Source: Micropterix aruncella
Lineage: Eukaryota > Arthropoda > Insecta > Lepidoptera > Micropterigidae
Length of the DNA stretch: 64,000 nt
Direction: 5' to 3'
NCBI GenBank assembly: GCA_944548615.1
Contig: OX155963.1
Location: 29,930,985 to 29,994,984, forward strand
The notes under the pieces are model-generated. The model had not been told where the DNA came from, did not search any database, and saw nothing but the letters and a program-made list of their open reading frames with translations. Made by a program: the position numbers and the translations under genes. This document shows, one piece after another, positions 1-11,817 of this stretch. Position 1 is the first letter of the stretch, and each line of letters opens with the position of its first letter.

Positions 1-151
1 AGACGGAGAGCTTGTCCTAAATGAACTTGGCGAATACACTAAGACTTTAGATTCAATAAATAAAGGTTATGTCTCGTTACAACGACACAAATGAATCAAA
101 CCATAAAGATCAAATTTTCAGCCATACATAACTGATATACATTTTAATGAT

Positions 152-810
152 TTGTTTCCTAGGAGCCATATTTTGGCCACAGGTCTAATACAGAAAACAG
201 AATTTTTATTCCATTACATTATTACGTTGTTTAGGAATGATATGACATATTTTATTATAATTGATCCACGGCAGTCATATGGTGAACACTTCCGAAAGCT
301 AGGGATACCTATTGCTCGAGAAGCTCTTTGCGAATTCCACGAGGAAGTACATCGGCCTGATACCAGGTATAAAACTCATTACCTATAATCGATCATACTA
401 CTTACAGCCAAGTTCCGGTCGACTAGTCTTTAAATAGGACTTAAACGTTTTAATAAGTTGCCTGATCATTTAAAGGGGTATAATATTTTCAAGAGATTGA
501 TCCGGGTTTATCTCCTAAAATCGACGTGTATATCAACATGATGACGACATTTTAAAATACTCTGAAAATAACATCGTACTTGCCAATGATATTTAATGTA
601 TGTAGTATTTTTTTATTGTCAATTGTTATATATTTAGTTTTATTTTAATGGAAGTTTTTTTGTGTAATTTACTGTATATCATTCTTTGTCTAATTGAGTA
701 ACTCATTTAAGATGTATTTAATATACTAGTACCTTGTCAGTAGATACACAATTGTGAAATTGTAATGAAAATAAATTAATAAATAAACATATAAATAAAA
801 TTAAAATAAA
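152..810 (+). pseudogene. LINE-A copy 1: reverse transcriptase C-terminus and 3'UTR relic
   Basis: Broken reading frames give DPRQSYGEHFRKLGIP near 260-315 and, after stops, KRFNKLPDHLKGYNIFKRL near 445-505. These are the typical C-terminal tail of a non-LTR retrotransposon polyprotein (pattern 'RQS..EHFQKLGIL ... LFNKLP'). The same protein tail occurs at 848-1300 and 29645-30040. An AT-rich 3' region ends in AATAAATTAATAAATAAA near 770-790, a plausible 3' tail. There are many stops and frameshifts, so it is dead. Confidence 0.6.
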
Positions 811-847
811 TGATACAGATACAGATAATAATATTAACTATGGTATT

Positions 848-1300
848 CGTTTTAAAGGGTTTTTTGTCATATTATTCTTCGATGTCTTTTAGTGCGTACC
901 TACATATTAATCTTTAATAGATATGGATGCTCGAAATGATCTTTTAAAAACGTCAATATATTTGATTTTCTTATGTTTATTAGGTAATGGATTAAAAAGT
1001 TTGAGCCCCATATAGGAGAAGTAGCGCAGAATTCAGTTGTACGCTTGGGAGTAATGGGTTGTGATCCTAGTGTCTTGCCGACGAACTTTCTCATTGGATA
1101 TTGCCTTGCTACTATTGCGGTAAATTTCGCAAATGGCTTTATGGGCAAAAACTACATATACAGTCTATAACTGTAGATTTTGGAAGTATTCTAAACCACG
1201 ATTGCCGCCGACATACACACGCTGTCGTCCATGCGCAGTGTTTGTAATTAATATACATATCGATGTGCACTGCAGTAGGTATCACACAGTAGTATATCAC
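848..1300 (-). pseudogene. LINE-A copy 2: reverse transcriptase C-terminus relic
   Basis: Read on the minus strand, successive frames give VFAHKAICEIYRNSS, NEKVRRQDTRITTHY and YMGLKLFNPLPNKHKK, followed by a short FKRSF tail. This matches the order of motifs in the copies at 152-810 and 29645-30040, so it is the same LINE family, head-to-tail opposed to copy 1. Several frameshifts break it. The upstream reverse transcriptase domain is missing, as expected for 5' truncation. Confidence 0.55.
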
Positions 1301-2299
1301 ACATTGAGACAAACTAAGTATTGAGAGAGTCTATCTAATTATTATAGTATTATTTTAAAACATTGTATTTTAGGCTGCTTTGTTGCACACGTCGTCTGGG
1401 TTTAGCAATCACGTCTGGTTGACTGGTTGAAGGCTGGTTTAGCAATTACTCTAATTATGCGTTTTAATTGAGAGTATGTACAGCTTATTATAGATCTTCT
1501 AGGCCTATAAACAATACCTCATTCTTCCATGCTACTTCGAAGTTCTCAATGACATCCAGGAATGAATAACAGTGATATAAGGCATCCCCGTTTGATTCCT
1601 ACTCTCGCCTTCCTTTGATTCGTTTAACCATCGTGGGTAACGCAGATGCTGACTGCTCAAATAACCCATTCAACTGAGATTTTAATATTGTTGTTGTTTT
1701 AGTCGTTATTGTTTATTGTTAAGGTTAGTTAAATTATAACCTGTTGCTCAGTTGGCCCTCCATTCAGGGCCTAAGTGCGTGTTACTATAAAATTACTATA
1801 AAATTAGTCGATAATGTTTATTCGCATTTTAACACTCCACTAGTCGTGCCTGAAAATAGCAGTTGTTACAATATTCTAGTATAAGCCTGGTAATAAGCCT
1901 GGTAAACTATGTTTATTTCGACAACTCGCTCATATTTATTTATTTATTTATTTCCGTAATTCAAGTTACAAATTACAAAGAAAATCCTTATTCTAACAAA
2001 AAAAAAACAGTTTATAATAAGTGTATATATTATACCTAGCTTAGAAAGGAAATTCATCTTTTGACAAAACGGTTTACCACCTCACTAGGTATGAACCTGT
2101 GTTGAGGTGGTACTAACATCGATGAATTCTTTTGAGACGAGAGGGCAAATCATTTCTAATACTTGAGTACAATTTAAAATTTAAAGTTAAATTTAAAAAC
2201 ATCAATAAAATTATAAACTAAATTAAAATTTATGACAATCTACTAAGTTATATGGAATAATAATTATTTTTTATATATTAGATATAAACACATATAAAT
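1301..2299. other. AT-rich intronic stretch, nothing recognised
   Basis: No repeat shared with the rest of the window and no protein-like frame was found. A short (TTTA)n run lies near 1935-1950. Confidence 0.5.
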
Positions 2300-2545
<246 letters not shown>

Positions 2546-4100
2546 TAAATTCATACATATAATATGATAGTAGGTATATAAAATAGAGTTATAATATATA
2601 AAATATATTCCTCTCTGATTTCAAGTTTAAGGCCAAAGAAAGTATTGGGTACCTACTGGTGCGGTTTTTAACACCTCACCAGTGGTACTACACTGGTGAG
2701 GTATTCTAAGAAGAAAACTTCAGCAGTTACAAATTAAGACTGCCGCAATCAGTGGTATACCTTTATTGAGTTTGGAGTTCAGGTAGGGATCCAAGTATAT
2801 CGCACATTTTTTTTACCTGAGGATTAGGTAGGTGGGACGGTGGGAACCCCTAAGTGTTGCAGGCTGCTGTTTTGGATTACATTTGTTGAATATTACCTTT
2901 ACTTACTTTCGCAAAAAATATATCGACAGTAATACAGAAATAAATAATAAATAGACAAGAAATAAATAATGGTATTTGTTAAAGGAGTACGGGAAGGGCC
3001 AGTTTATTTAACATTTTCTACATTTTCTAAAGATGATGCATTTTTATCACTATCCACTTTCAACTTTCGTTAAAAGTGCTCACCAAATTAATAAAAATTA
3101 AAATAGATAGGAACACCATTTTAAAATACCTATGTAAATTGTAATAGAACGGAGAAACGACCCAAAAAGAAACAATTAAACACTCTCTTCAGATAATTTT
3201 GAAACGTAATTCAGATATTTATTAATTCGACATATTTCTATAATTTTTATACCTTCTTTAATCAATTTTTCTTAATGATATTACATAATTTTTTAAATTT
3301 GTATAAATACCTAATTTCATTTCTTTTCGTTTTTTCTTTTAAATTTAACTAAACGTGTGCACAGGTAAAATGTTTTCTGGTACGCCCGCCTTAGTACAGG
3401 CTTAGGCCTAGTTAGGCGGTGTTGACGTAGTGCTCAAGACACTGCAGTGTGCTTTATTTTTAGCTACTGCTCCAAACACGTTTTTTTTGTAATGCTGCAG
3501 AAATGTATATCTCGTCCTTTACTTTTAATAAAAACATAAAAATGAAATAAAGCCGCCGTCGCTCGATATAGCTGCCTAGGTAGTACTTTTGATTAGCGCG
3601 TAGGGCCTTAAGCAACCTACTTTTCTGATATTAGATAATAAACTCCTATCGCATGTCCCCTTTAGGGCAATCGTTGAGCGACGCCGTTTGGAAACATTGG
3701 ATACGTATTTTATTTTAAGCGACTGTCAGGTCTTAAATTTGAGGCGGAAGGCCACGATTGAGTCGAAAGGCGGTGTACTTAAAATCCGAGAGCGACGAGA
3801 CGTTGATTTATGCGACACCTCAGCTCCATGAAGACGACCGGATTCGAGGTCTGTTTGGACAGGGATCGGCGTCTTGGGACTAAGCCAAGGAATTCCACAA
3901 TGCACCTTGGGACACCGAAGAAAGAGGAAACATTGGGGATATTTATAAAGAGAATGCACTGGGAGAAAACGCGCGATTCGGGCAGTGGAAACCAAATACG
4001 AAAATTGTACGCGGCGACCGGTGGAACTGCACGTATTCGGCCTGTGAGTTCTGTCACAAGTAGGTATTTTTTTCTTGTAATTTATAGGACACAGATAAAA
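2546..4100. other. Intronic stretch, one hairpin, otherwise nothing recognised
   Basis: The only clear structure is a perfect 12-bp stem (ACCTCACCAGTG at 2673-2684 against CACTGGTGAGGT at 2691-2702) with a 6-base loop. The segment 3720-4060 is less AT-rich and open in several frames, but no product was recognised. Confidence 0.45.
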
Positions 4101-4103
4101 AAT

Positions 4104-4975
4104 ACGGTTGTGTCACCACAAGACTTTCCCGGCAAGCAGACAACACCCCCCCCCCCCTTACCACCCGCGCCAACCCTTTGACACAAACCATCCCCCAAAG
4201 CCCTTCCCTCCCACCCTCCTCCCCAAAAACCTCCCTTTACTGCCCCTACCCCCTCCCCCCACCTAACCCCCTTTCCCCCAAAACCCCCCACCCCACCACC
4301 CCCAAACCCCTGCAACGATTTCCAGGTCGAAGTCTATCTGTGTGTCTCTGTGTATTCCTCCACGATAGCGCCCATATGCTTAATCCGATTGAGCTGAAAT
4401 TTGGCATGCAGGCATCATTTGTTCATGGTAAGAGTTGAACAAGCTGTGGTTGAAATCGGTTCACCAGGGGCCGGACTAGTCATATTTTAATCTCGAAATA
4501 TTAGACTTATAGCAGAGTATACCGAGAGATCAGTGGACACAGTCTCGAAAGGGCGCGAGGGAAGTGAGCAGAGGGGTACGTCTCGACGAACGCCTTTGGT
4601 TAGCGTTACGCGCGGGTGAAGGCGACTTTTTCGAACATTTGAATATCCGCGTCGGCCGAGTAGCAGACATCTGGCGGCCATATGCGAGCTCTTACGACTC
4701 ACGACGTAGCTCGCCTTATTTTTTTTAAAGAGAAGCTACTGTCTGTTATACCTACTGTGCGTATAGTCTTGAAATTTGGTACACAGGTGTCTTGTTGGTT
4801 GAAATATCTCATATACTGAGAAACGAGACCCGTCGCCTTAGGCGGTTGTGTAACAGAACCCAAACGGGTTGTCCGTCGGCCGTAAGGGCGCTCATCAATT
4901 TTATTTATGAAGTTAATATTTAGATAAAATCAGTACTTGGCTACTGGCAGGGGGAGTGTTAGGGTGACTCAAGAT
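4104..4975 (+). repeat. Repeat family F1, copy 1, with C-rich insert
   Basis: It starts GGTTGTGTCACCACAAGAC and ends with a diverged inverted version (GGGTGACTCAAG near 4960-4972). Inside is the family core: TCCTCCACGATAGCGCC near 4355, GAGCTGAAATTTGGCATGCA near 4391, and GGTTGAAATCGGTTCACCAG near 4448. The core recurs at 6745-7275, 40280-41015 and 53470-54082. It has no coding capacity, so it is probably a non-autonomous transposon. Limits are approximate. Confidence 0.55.
4141..4318 (+). repeat. C-rich low-complexity tract
   Basis: About 175 bases are almost purely C, T and A with many CCCC runs (13 C at about 4146-4158) and almost no G on the + strand. It sits inside the F1 copy, between its terminus and its core. 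Open frames on either strand here are compositional artefacts. Confidence 0.85.
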
Positions 4976-5129
4976 TTTTTTTCCTTATACTCGACATAAT
5001 GAAATTACCTGTTTTTAAAGGTCCTGTTGCCGCCTCTGTGGTACAGTCAGTAACATACTAAAAATCTGCGGAATCTAAATTCCTGGGCCGCAGCTGAAAT
5101 CTGTACTTACTCCCAAGAAAACATCCAGT

Positions 5130-5290
5130 TTTATGGAGCTCGGCGCCGACATCAAAGGCGGACGGGTGTCGAGCGCAAGTTGCGCCCGCGTTGGCCACGG
5201 CGCGCCCGGCGATCGCGAGCCGCAACTTCGCCACCGACCGCCCGCCGACACGGTTACAAACACTAACCCGATTGGGTCTTCCCATTCCTT
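5130..5290. other. GC-rich, CpG-rich block of unknown role
   Basis: A sharp GC peak in AT-rich sequence, including GGCGCGCCCGGCGATCGCGA near 5199. It is not shared with any repeat in the window. No start, splice site or domain supports an exon. It could be regulatory DNA or an unrecognised repeat. Confidence 0.3.
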
Positions 5291-5365
5291 GATATGATAT
5301 CAGATCGTTAATATGGGAGCTAAGAAGCCCTGTTGCAGTGAGGCCTGTGTTTGGGTCGACCAAAC

Positions 5366-6170
5366 TAGAATAAGAATAAGAATAAATTTATTTTCGTAAG
5401 TAATTTTCCAAAAACATTATTCACAAAGTCTGCCTAACTAGGCCGAAGCCCGTACCAAGGTAGACTCGACTAGGTCACTTGTACATTTTATATTGTGAGC
5501 ACACTTATTAAAGTACTATTACTGAGAAAAACAAAAATTCAAAAATAAATGAAATATAGTAAATCTAATAACTCTAATAAATACTTAGCATAAATTTCAA
5601 GAGTTATTTTAATGATAACTAATACCTAAATTATAATCATGTTGAAAAATAAAAAAGTAATAATGAAATCAAAATATATCCAGTAAAAAAATTGTTAAAA
5701 TAATTATAATAATAAAATACAATAAAATTATAATTGCAGTGATAATCAGTAAGTAGAGAAAAATAACAGGGTAATAATTTGAAAAATAAAAAAAAAAAAA
5801 AACAAATAAAATGAAAAGCTAGTAATTAAAATAGTCAAGTAGCTAGTCAATAAATAAAACAGAATAAAAAGATAATAATTATCCTAGTAGCAACAAATAA
5901 AAAGATAAGATTTATTTGTCAGTGTAAATATTAGGTGTTTAATGGAGAATGACGGAGATGAGCACCTCAATCTCATGTCTTCCAAATTCCAAAAGTAGCG
6001 GAGAAATTTGTTTGTTTGTTTTTATTCCATTAGTGGTCGACTTCAAATTAAATTGTAACTCATTAAAAATCTTGGGCGCTATGTATGAAAAGTGTCTTTG
6101 CGCAAACGTTGTCATTGTTTTGGGACGCAAGTGCTTATGAGTAGTGGTGCTCCTCGTTTGTGTTGCATGT
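5366..6170 (-). pseudogene. LINE-B 3' end: reverse transcriptase C-terminus and 3'UTR
   Basis: The minus strand at 5939-6130 encodes RPKTMTTFAQRHFSYIAPK and then IFNELQFNLKS, which is the C-terminal end of a CR1/Jockey-type LINE. About 550 bases of AT-rich 3'UTR follow. The element ends in tandem TTATTC (AATAAG on the + strand, 5368-5388), the short-repeat tail characteristic of CR1-like LINEs. It is 5' truncated and lacks the catalytic domain. Confidence 0.55.
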
Positions 6171-6174
6171 TTAG

Positions 6175-6660
6175 TGATTTGGTGTAGAACTCACGGGTCA
6201 ACACCCATCCGGCTGTTTGGTAGGACCCTGGCATGCGGGCCAGTTCCCCTATGAATCGTACTATCGACTGTGCATTCCGACTGATAGTCGAGGGAATCTG
6301 GAAACGGCTTTGTTTCCTTTAGAGCGGGGGCGGTTGTTTACCTAGTGGCAGCCGCTTTTGAAACGACCATTCGACCGCACAAGGACCGCGCAAGCGACTT
6401 TGAACCTGTAACCAGTCGGGAGGCCGGAGAAATCTGACCACAACCGGTAGCAAGGGTGCTTAATCTGCCCGCTGGGTTAACTACCCGGTACCGGGCGGTA
6501 AGGGTTGGTCTCTCGCGGGCTAGTTGGTGGAGCTAGATAGTGGATTGTCCATTGTCTAAATCTCCGACTCCGACGGCTGAAAGAACGATCAAATATCATT
6601 ACACCAGCCTGGGGTGACGAGTTAGCCCGTTGTAGTCGACACCGCCCAGCAAGATCGTAA
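6175..6660 (+). repeat. RepA copy 1 (GC-rich interspersed family)
   Basis: It begins ACTCACGGGTCAACACC (6190) and contains TTTAGAGCGGGGGCGGTTG (6318) and GACCGCGCAAGCGACTT (6384). It ends GCCCGTTGTAGTCGACACCG (6628). The same order of blocks appears at 16085-16617, 38922-39500, 43795-44440 and 59895-60350, and the 3' 150 bases at 13909-14060. It is GC-richer than its surroundings. Confidence 0.75.
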
Positions 6661-6744
6661 TATTATCTAAAAAAGAAAATTTTATCTCTTTACTAGTCTA
6701 CAGAGTTCGGTTGTTGGAAAACTTTAACGATTAATTAAATAATC

Positions 6745-7275
6745 GGTTGTGTCACCCTAAGACATTCCAGGCAACAAGCCAAGAACTTACTTCATCTGAA
6801 TAATAATTTCATAGATAAAATCGATGAGCACTCTCTCTCAGCCGGTGGACGAACCCGGTTGGATCCTGTTGCCCCATCCTCGGGCGGCGCGGTTCGGCGG
6901 GGGTAGGGCTAAACGCCAATATATGCCAATAATATTTGATTACTATTATAGTGTGGTGGAATTTAAATATTATTAGTGTAATTTGTATATGAGATATTTC
7001 AACCAAAATTTTACAATGTAATAGCGGTCCAACTGTGTACCAAATATCAACTATTTTGAGATCGATATATGACTAGTGCACCGATTTTAACAAAAACTTT
7101 TCAACTCTAGACATAGTAAAATGATGCCTCCCTGCCAAATTTTAGCTCAATTGGATTAAGCGTTTAGGCGGTATCGTGATACACAGACAGACAGACAGAC
7201 ACACATACAGACTTCCATCTGGAAATGATCTTAATGGTCTCATTTCCGGCTATTTCCGTCTTCATCACAAAAAAA
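6745..7275 (-). repeat. Repeat family F1, copy 2
   Basis: It has GGTTGTGTCACCCTAAGAC at the left. On the minus strand it shows the family core (TACCGCCTAAACGCTTAATC, GAGCTAAAATTTGGCAG) and the (GTCT)n block at 7188-7202. It continues through CATTTCCAGATGGAAG to GATGAAGACGGAAATAG (7252-7268), which defines the other end of the family. Confidence 0.6.
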
Positions 7276-7547
7276 TGCGCGTTCTCAATACTTACCCTCC
7301 TCGTTAGTGGGTGGGCGGGAAAGTTAAATTAAGGAAGGTTAATCGAAATAAGACTTGTAATTAATCACTTGGAAAGGTTTACAATTTGTTTTACAAATTT
7401 TTGAGCACTTTTACCGGATTTCGTCCGTAGATTTCTTGCTAGGCACAAAGGACATATTGCGGTGTAAATGTTTATATACACCATACCTTTAGTCTTGCGG
7501 TACCTATTCTTATATACATTAAATCAGAAGCATTTGTAAGAATGTAT

Positions 7548-7776
7548 TTATAAATTTTTATAACAAGCTGCCACGAAACTTGAAAGATATCAATAATTGT
7601 GTTGAATTTAATAAACGATCGAAACAATATTTCTTATCTTAATATTTGTACAGTTTGAGTGAGTTTCAACTTAGAGATGTATGTTATTTTATTTAATTGT
7701 TACATTTTAATTGTTTACTAAATGTCTGTATTTTCTACGGCCTTAAAGAGTTTTTTAATAAAAGATGATTTGATTT
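7548..7776 (+). pseudogene. LINE-C 3' end (+)
   Basis: FYNKLPRNLKDINNCVEFNK and then RSKQYFLS-stop is read at about 7552-7640. This is the last residues of a non-LTR polyprotein. A short 3'UTR ends in GATTTGATTTGATA, another short-repeat tail. A mirror-image remnant (FYNKLPQYLKEIERD, minus strand) lies at about 7965-8010 on the other side of the MITE. Confidence 0.5.
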
Positions 7777-7967
7777 GATAGGGAATTAGAAGGAGAAAGC
7801 TGCATATCGTTGCCCCCTTCCCCCCCACTATCCTTGTTTAGTCGTGCATGCGTGGGACATGATTCGGAATCGATTATTTTACTCAATTAAAGAATGTAAA
7901 AGGCGCATGCGCGACTAGACAAGAATAGAGGGAGGCATATCCAGCTTTCTCCTTATATTCCGCTATC
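7777..7967. mobile_element. Foldback MITE with ~65-bp inverted repeats
   Basis: The left arm (AAGGAGAAAGCTGCATATCG...) and right arm (...CCAGCTTTCTCCTT) are inverted copies running to GATAG/CTATC at the outer ends. The arms meet at GCATGCGTGGG / GGCGCATGCGC. The core is about 60 bases, with no coding capacity. It sits exactly between two oppositely oriented LINE tails. Confidence 0.8.
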
Positions 7968-8260
7968 TCTTTCTATTTCTTTCAAATATTGTGGCAGCTT
8001 GTTATAAAAATTTACGATTCTATTTATCGTTGCTCATTGGAACTTTGTCGCATTCACTCACAGTCCACCTTCGTACTCCCACGGTCTCTTCTAGTATTTC
8101 TCTGATCCTGAATACAACAGCTTCATCGGCTCTATCAAATATGGTTTCCACGTGTCCCAGTAAAAGCTGGTAGTAGCGTTGGTAAAGGTCGAAATCGGTG
8201 CCGCCTACAAGTTTCCACCGCTGTCGGCGTGCGTAGCGCACGCAACCGATCGGCTTAATT
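7968..8260 (-). pseudogene. LINE-tail remnant and an unassigned open frame
   Basis: The lower end (7968-8010) reads FYNKLPQYLKEIERD on the minus strand, a LINE C-terminal motif. Above it, 8020-8256 is open for about 78 codons with protein-like composition (RWKLVGGTDFDLYQRYYQLL, then FDRADEAVVFRIREILEE). I do not recognise that protein. It has no ATG at its start and is probably the more upstream part of the same LINE or another element. Confidence 0.3.
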
Positions 8261-9430
8261 TATGCTCGCGTAAACAGTGGACTGTTTACATCTGCGTCGC
8301 GATCGTTTTAGTGCTCGGGCCTCTAAAATAGGGACCGTTTCGGCTACCAGACGAGGTGACTGATTGGGCAAGTTTCACCATTATCCCCGCTCGAATTAGC
8401 CCAGTTAGCCATCGGCTTGGCATTAGGCAAAATTAAGGCATACTAGCGAAACCCCTTCCTAATAATCTTAGGTATAACTAATTGTTTCTACGATAGCTCA
8501 TGGTTAGGTTCACTGATTCACGGAGGTAGGTTTGTTAAATCTGGAAGAGACTTTATGAAACGCATCTGACATAACATTTGGAGTTGTCCCTACCTGTTCT
8601 GTGAATCAAATATAAAAAGAATATACCTACTTGAAGTGTTACGGGAAAGACGATCAATGACATGTTTTGTGAAGATATACTTTTCTGAGGTATCTTATAG
8701 ATGTAAGTAAGGAAAATGTATTTTTTTTATAAGAAACTCAGATATATTTGATTTATCGACCAAATATATTTTTGCTCACTCAAACTAATCCTGGCTAAAA
8801 GGTCACATTTAAAGTTAGTAAATTTTAACAATGTAATTACCAAAAATTTTAAAAGGTTGACATTGATCGTTTTTCTCCGTAACCCTTCACTTATTTATTG
8901 CATCAATTCCTAATAATTTTCTTTGTGTTTCAAAAGAAGTCTCTTGAAATCTCTGCCTTTTGTCACAATCACTCTTTTAATGCCATGCCATAACTAGAGA
9001 GTGATACTTTTTAAAATTCCCCAAAGATAAAATAATCGCAAGCTAATTTCACTATATTATATAATATAGGCTTTATAGCTATGGTTATAAAGTCTATAAT
9101 ACATAGTGAAATTAGCGTGCGATAATTCTAATTTTTAAACTCTTACGCTAACTTAGCGATTAAAGTGCTCTTAACCAACGGTTAAAAAACCAACAATTTG
9201 ATAAGAGTAAGAAAGATTAGGAGAGTTACACAATTAGTCGACATGGACAATAGACATCTTCGCAATAATATCGATTATATAAGGTAGTATATTGCATATT
9301 ACCGTAGTACGTTTTGGCAACCCTTATGCTATATAATTAAAATAATCTTATTAGGTACCTAAAAATAAAAAGTCTATGTGATTGACTCGAATTGAAATCG
9401 AAAACTATCACTGTTTGTATGACATTAAGG
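8261..9430. other. Intronic stretch with one imperfect foldback
   Basis: Bases 9035-9125 form an inverted repeat: ATCGCAAGCTAATTTCACTA at 9043-9062 against TAGTGAAATTAGCGTGCGAT at 9103-9122, with further pairing towards the centre. It looks like a small MITE of about 90 bases. Nothing else was recognised. Confidence 0.45.
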
Positions 9431-9431
9431 A

Positions 9432-9592
9432 TGAAAACGAATTTACCGCTTGAAGTTTGTAACAGCCGACGTTTCGGCGACTGAAGTCTACCCTGGAAAA
9501 CGGAAAACTAACAGTCTACCCTGAACAATGGCGGTGGCAGCATCGCTGAAACGCCGGGTGTTACAAACTTCACGAGACAAATTCGTTTTTAT
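9432..9592. mobile_element. MITE family C, copy 1 (foldback)
   Basis: Inverted arms: AAAACGAATTTACCGCTTGA and GTAACAGCCGACGTTTCGGC on the left, against GAAACGCCGGGTGTTACAAA and ACAAATTCGTTTTTATC on the right. The internal motif AGTCTACCCTG occurs twice. Relatives lie at 27830-27910, 46600-46775, 48768-48838, 49310-49500 and 56620-56705. Confidence 0.7.
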
Positions 9593-11268
9593 CTTATTTA
9601 TAAAATCCCATAATTATTTGACATGATATAATAAAAAATATAATTAAACACAAACTTACTTTAAAACATTTTGACTTTAGAAATATCAGTTAATTAAGTT
9701 ATCATATTAATCATAGACAACAAGTTCATAAATTGAGCTCTTGTGACGCTGTAAAATATATTTTTAATGTGCTCTTCGTCGAACTCATAGAGCAATTGAA
9801 TCGAATGAGCAATGAAATTGTATTGGTAGAAGTATTTTATTATAACATAATCAAATTGGTCATCTTCGGAACTTAAATCTAAAAATATTAAACACATCCG
9901 ACAGAAACGCTATCCTTGAAAACACTGATTTAACTGAATTAGATTTTCAAAAGCATTTCTTGCTGTACACTGCAGAGCAAAGCGAGTTTCCTATCCCGTT
10001 CATTTCGCAGTGGGATCCTGGCTTAACTATTGACTGAACAAACGCTTACTATACCTACACACACCGAAAGCAACTGAAACATGCGAGTATACACATCTTA
10101 CTAATTTGTTCATCAAGTATTTAGCCAAAAACAGCTTTATTACAGCCCTACCCATACGAACGTACGTGATACGGCCGCTATATTATCGCCCGAATGCAAC
10201 AAGCCGTATCCCATACGATCAGGTACAAAAAAACGAAACCCACTAAGCGTGCGTGATACTTCAAAATGTTTCCACGATTGTAAAGTACATCATTTCGTTC
10301 AGTATTTCAAGGTCAGCCGATACTAACGCAGAGATTAGGTAGATTAATATATTACATTCAATACAAAGTATATTTGAAAAAAATAATCAATAGAATATTA
10401 TTACAAAAATTACTATGCGATATCTTATGTCGACAACCTGTTACTTGCAAAGATACAAAAAGGGTCATAAATGGGTCTGTTTTGTAAAATAATGTCTATT
10501 GTAGTCTAATGTAGGTATATTGTAAACAAGTATTGTTATTAGGAAATCTAATAAAGAAAACTCAAAGTCTTTTTACCTACTTTTTGAATAAAAACCCAAA
10601 TGTTATAAGACGCAAACATTCCGGCAATTCAAATTGATTTTCAAATAAATTAAATTTATTTTCAAATATGCAATATTTATAATTTACATTAGTCAAAACC
10701 TAACTAGATTTCCGCCTGTTCTAAAGTAGACAATTTATTTTAATCATAATAATTTCTAGAAATCTATTAATAAAACATTATCGTACTTACTTGTAACAAA
10801 ATTACCTTAGGTAATTACTACATCAATTTCGAAACAAAATGTAAATTATCAAAATAAAAAAAAAATATCTATTGTAATTGTAAGTAATTTAAAATATAAA
10901 ATATAATAAAAAAATATCTATCATAGTCAAAGTATACTTCCAAATATAAAATTATTATTTAAAATATCGTCAAAAATACAATACAATAGTCCTAATGAAT
11001 GAAAATAATAATAAAAAAAACCTATTAAATAATAATAAGGAAAAAACATATTAAAAAATATACACGGGAATAATATTATAAGACATAGTCACTGACTACA
11101 TTATTCCAATTTATTTTAAATTGTACTTATTGTAAATTATTATTTTTATTTTAAATATTTAATTATCTTAATATGGTATTCAATGTCTGTCTGCAGTCGT
11201 ACAAATTTAGAAGGTACTCAATCTATATGAATTTTAAATATCTTTAATGTTCTGTGGCAGTGAACATA
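9593..11268. other. AT-rich intronic stretch, nothing recognised
   Basis: No shared repeat or protein-like frame. The less AT-rich part at 10040-10330 has no match elsewhere in the window and may be unique host sequence. From 10380 to 11270 the sequence is very AT-rich. Confidence 0.45.
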
Positions 11269-11817
11269 TCTATGTATATAAGACAAAGTCGGTTTTGTTC
11301 GAACACTTATAACCCGAGAACTGCTGGACCGATTGTCAGGGTTTTTGATTTGTAGTATTTGTCTCCGTCCCGAATTGCAGAATAACTATTAAAAACGAAA
11401 ATTGGAAAATTGACGAAAAATTTAAATAAAAGAAAAAACGTTTTCCCATAAGAAATGTAAATTCGTGTTTTTTTCATGATCACTTGTACGTGGTCACTTG
11501 CACGGTTACGTTCACGTGTCCGTCGTGAAAACAAAAAATGTCGTATATTACAAGGTGCTTCAATGAAGAGAATTAAACCGAGTGCATCCCATGCTGCACA
11601 ATATGTAAATAGTTTAATTCAATCATTCCTTGCTGACACGCGATTAATATACTTAATTTTTGTACTTTTATATTTCTTTTTGTTTTATTATCTTAATAAA
11701 GTAGTGGACCTAATATTTATTTTGTATTCATTGTATTACTTTCATAAAATCATAAATTAAGTTCAGCTAATCTGTAACACGACTGTTAGGCGGTACGAAG
11801 TTCGCCGGGTCAGCTAG
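11269..11817 (+). mobile_element. Non-autonomous Helitron, family 3
   Basis: It begins TCTATGTATATAAGACAAAG and ends CGCCGGGTCAGCTAG, inserted with T after CTAG, as Helitrons do between A and T. The 3' end has a short hairpin (GGCG...CGCC around GTACGAAGTT) just before the CTAG. It has no RepHel coding. The small open frames inside (for example 11476-11760) are not convincing. Confidence 0.6.

Noticed and set aside
4082..4315. Glycine-rich minus-strand protein
   Set aside because: Artefact of the C-rich tract; no start context, splice site or domain.
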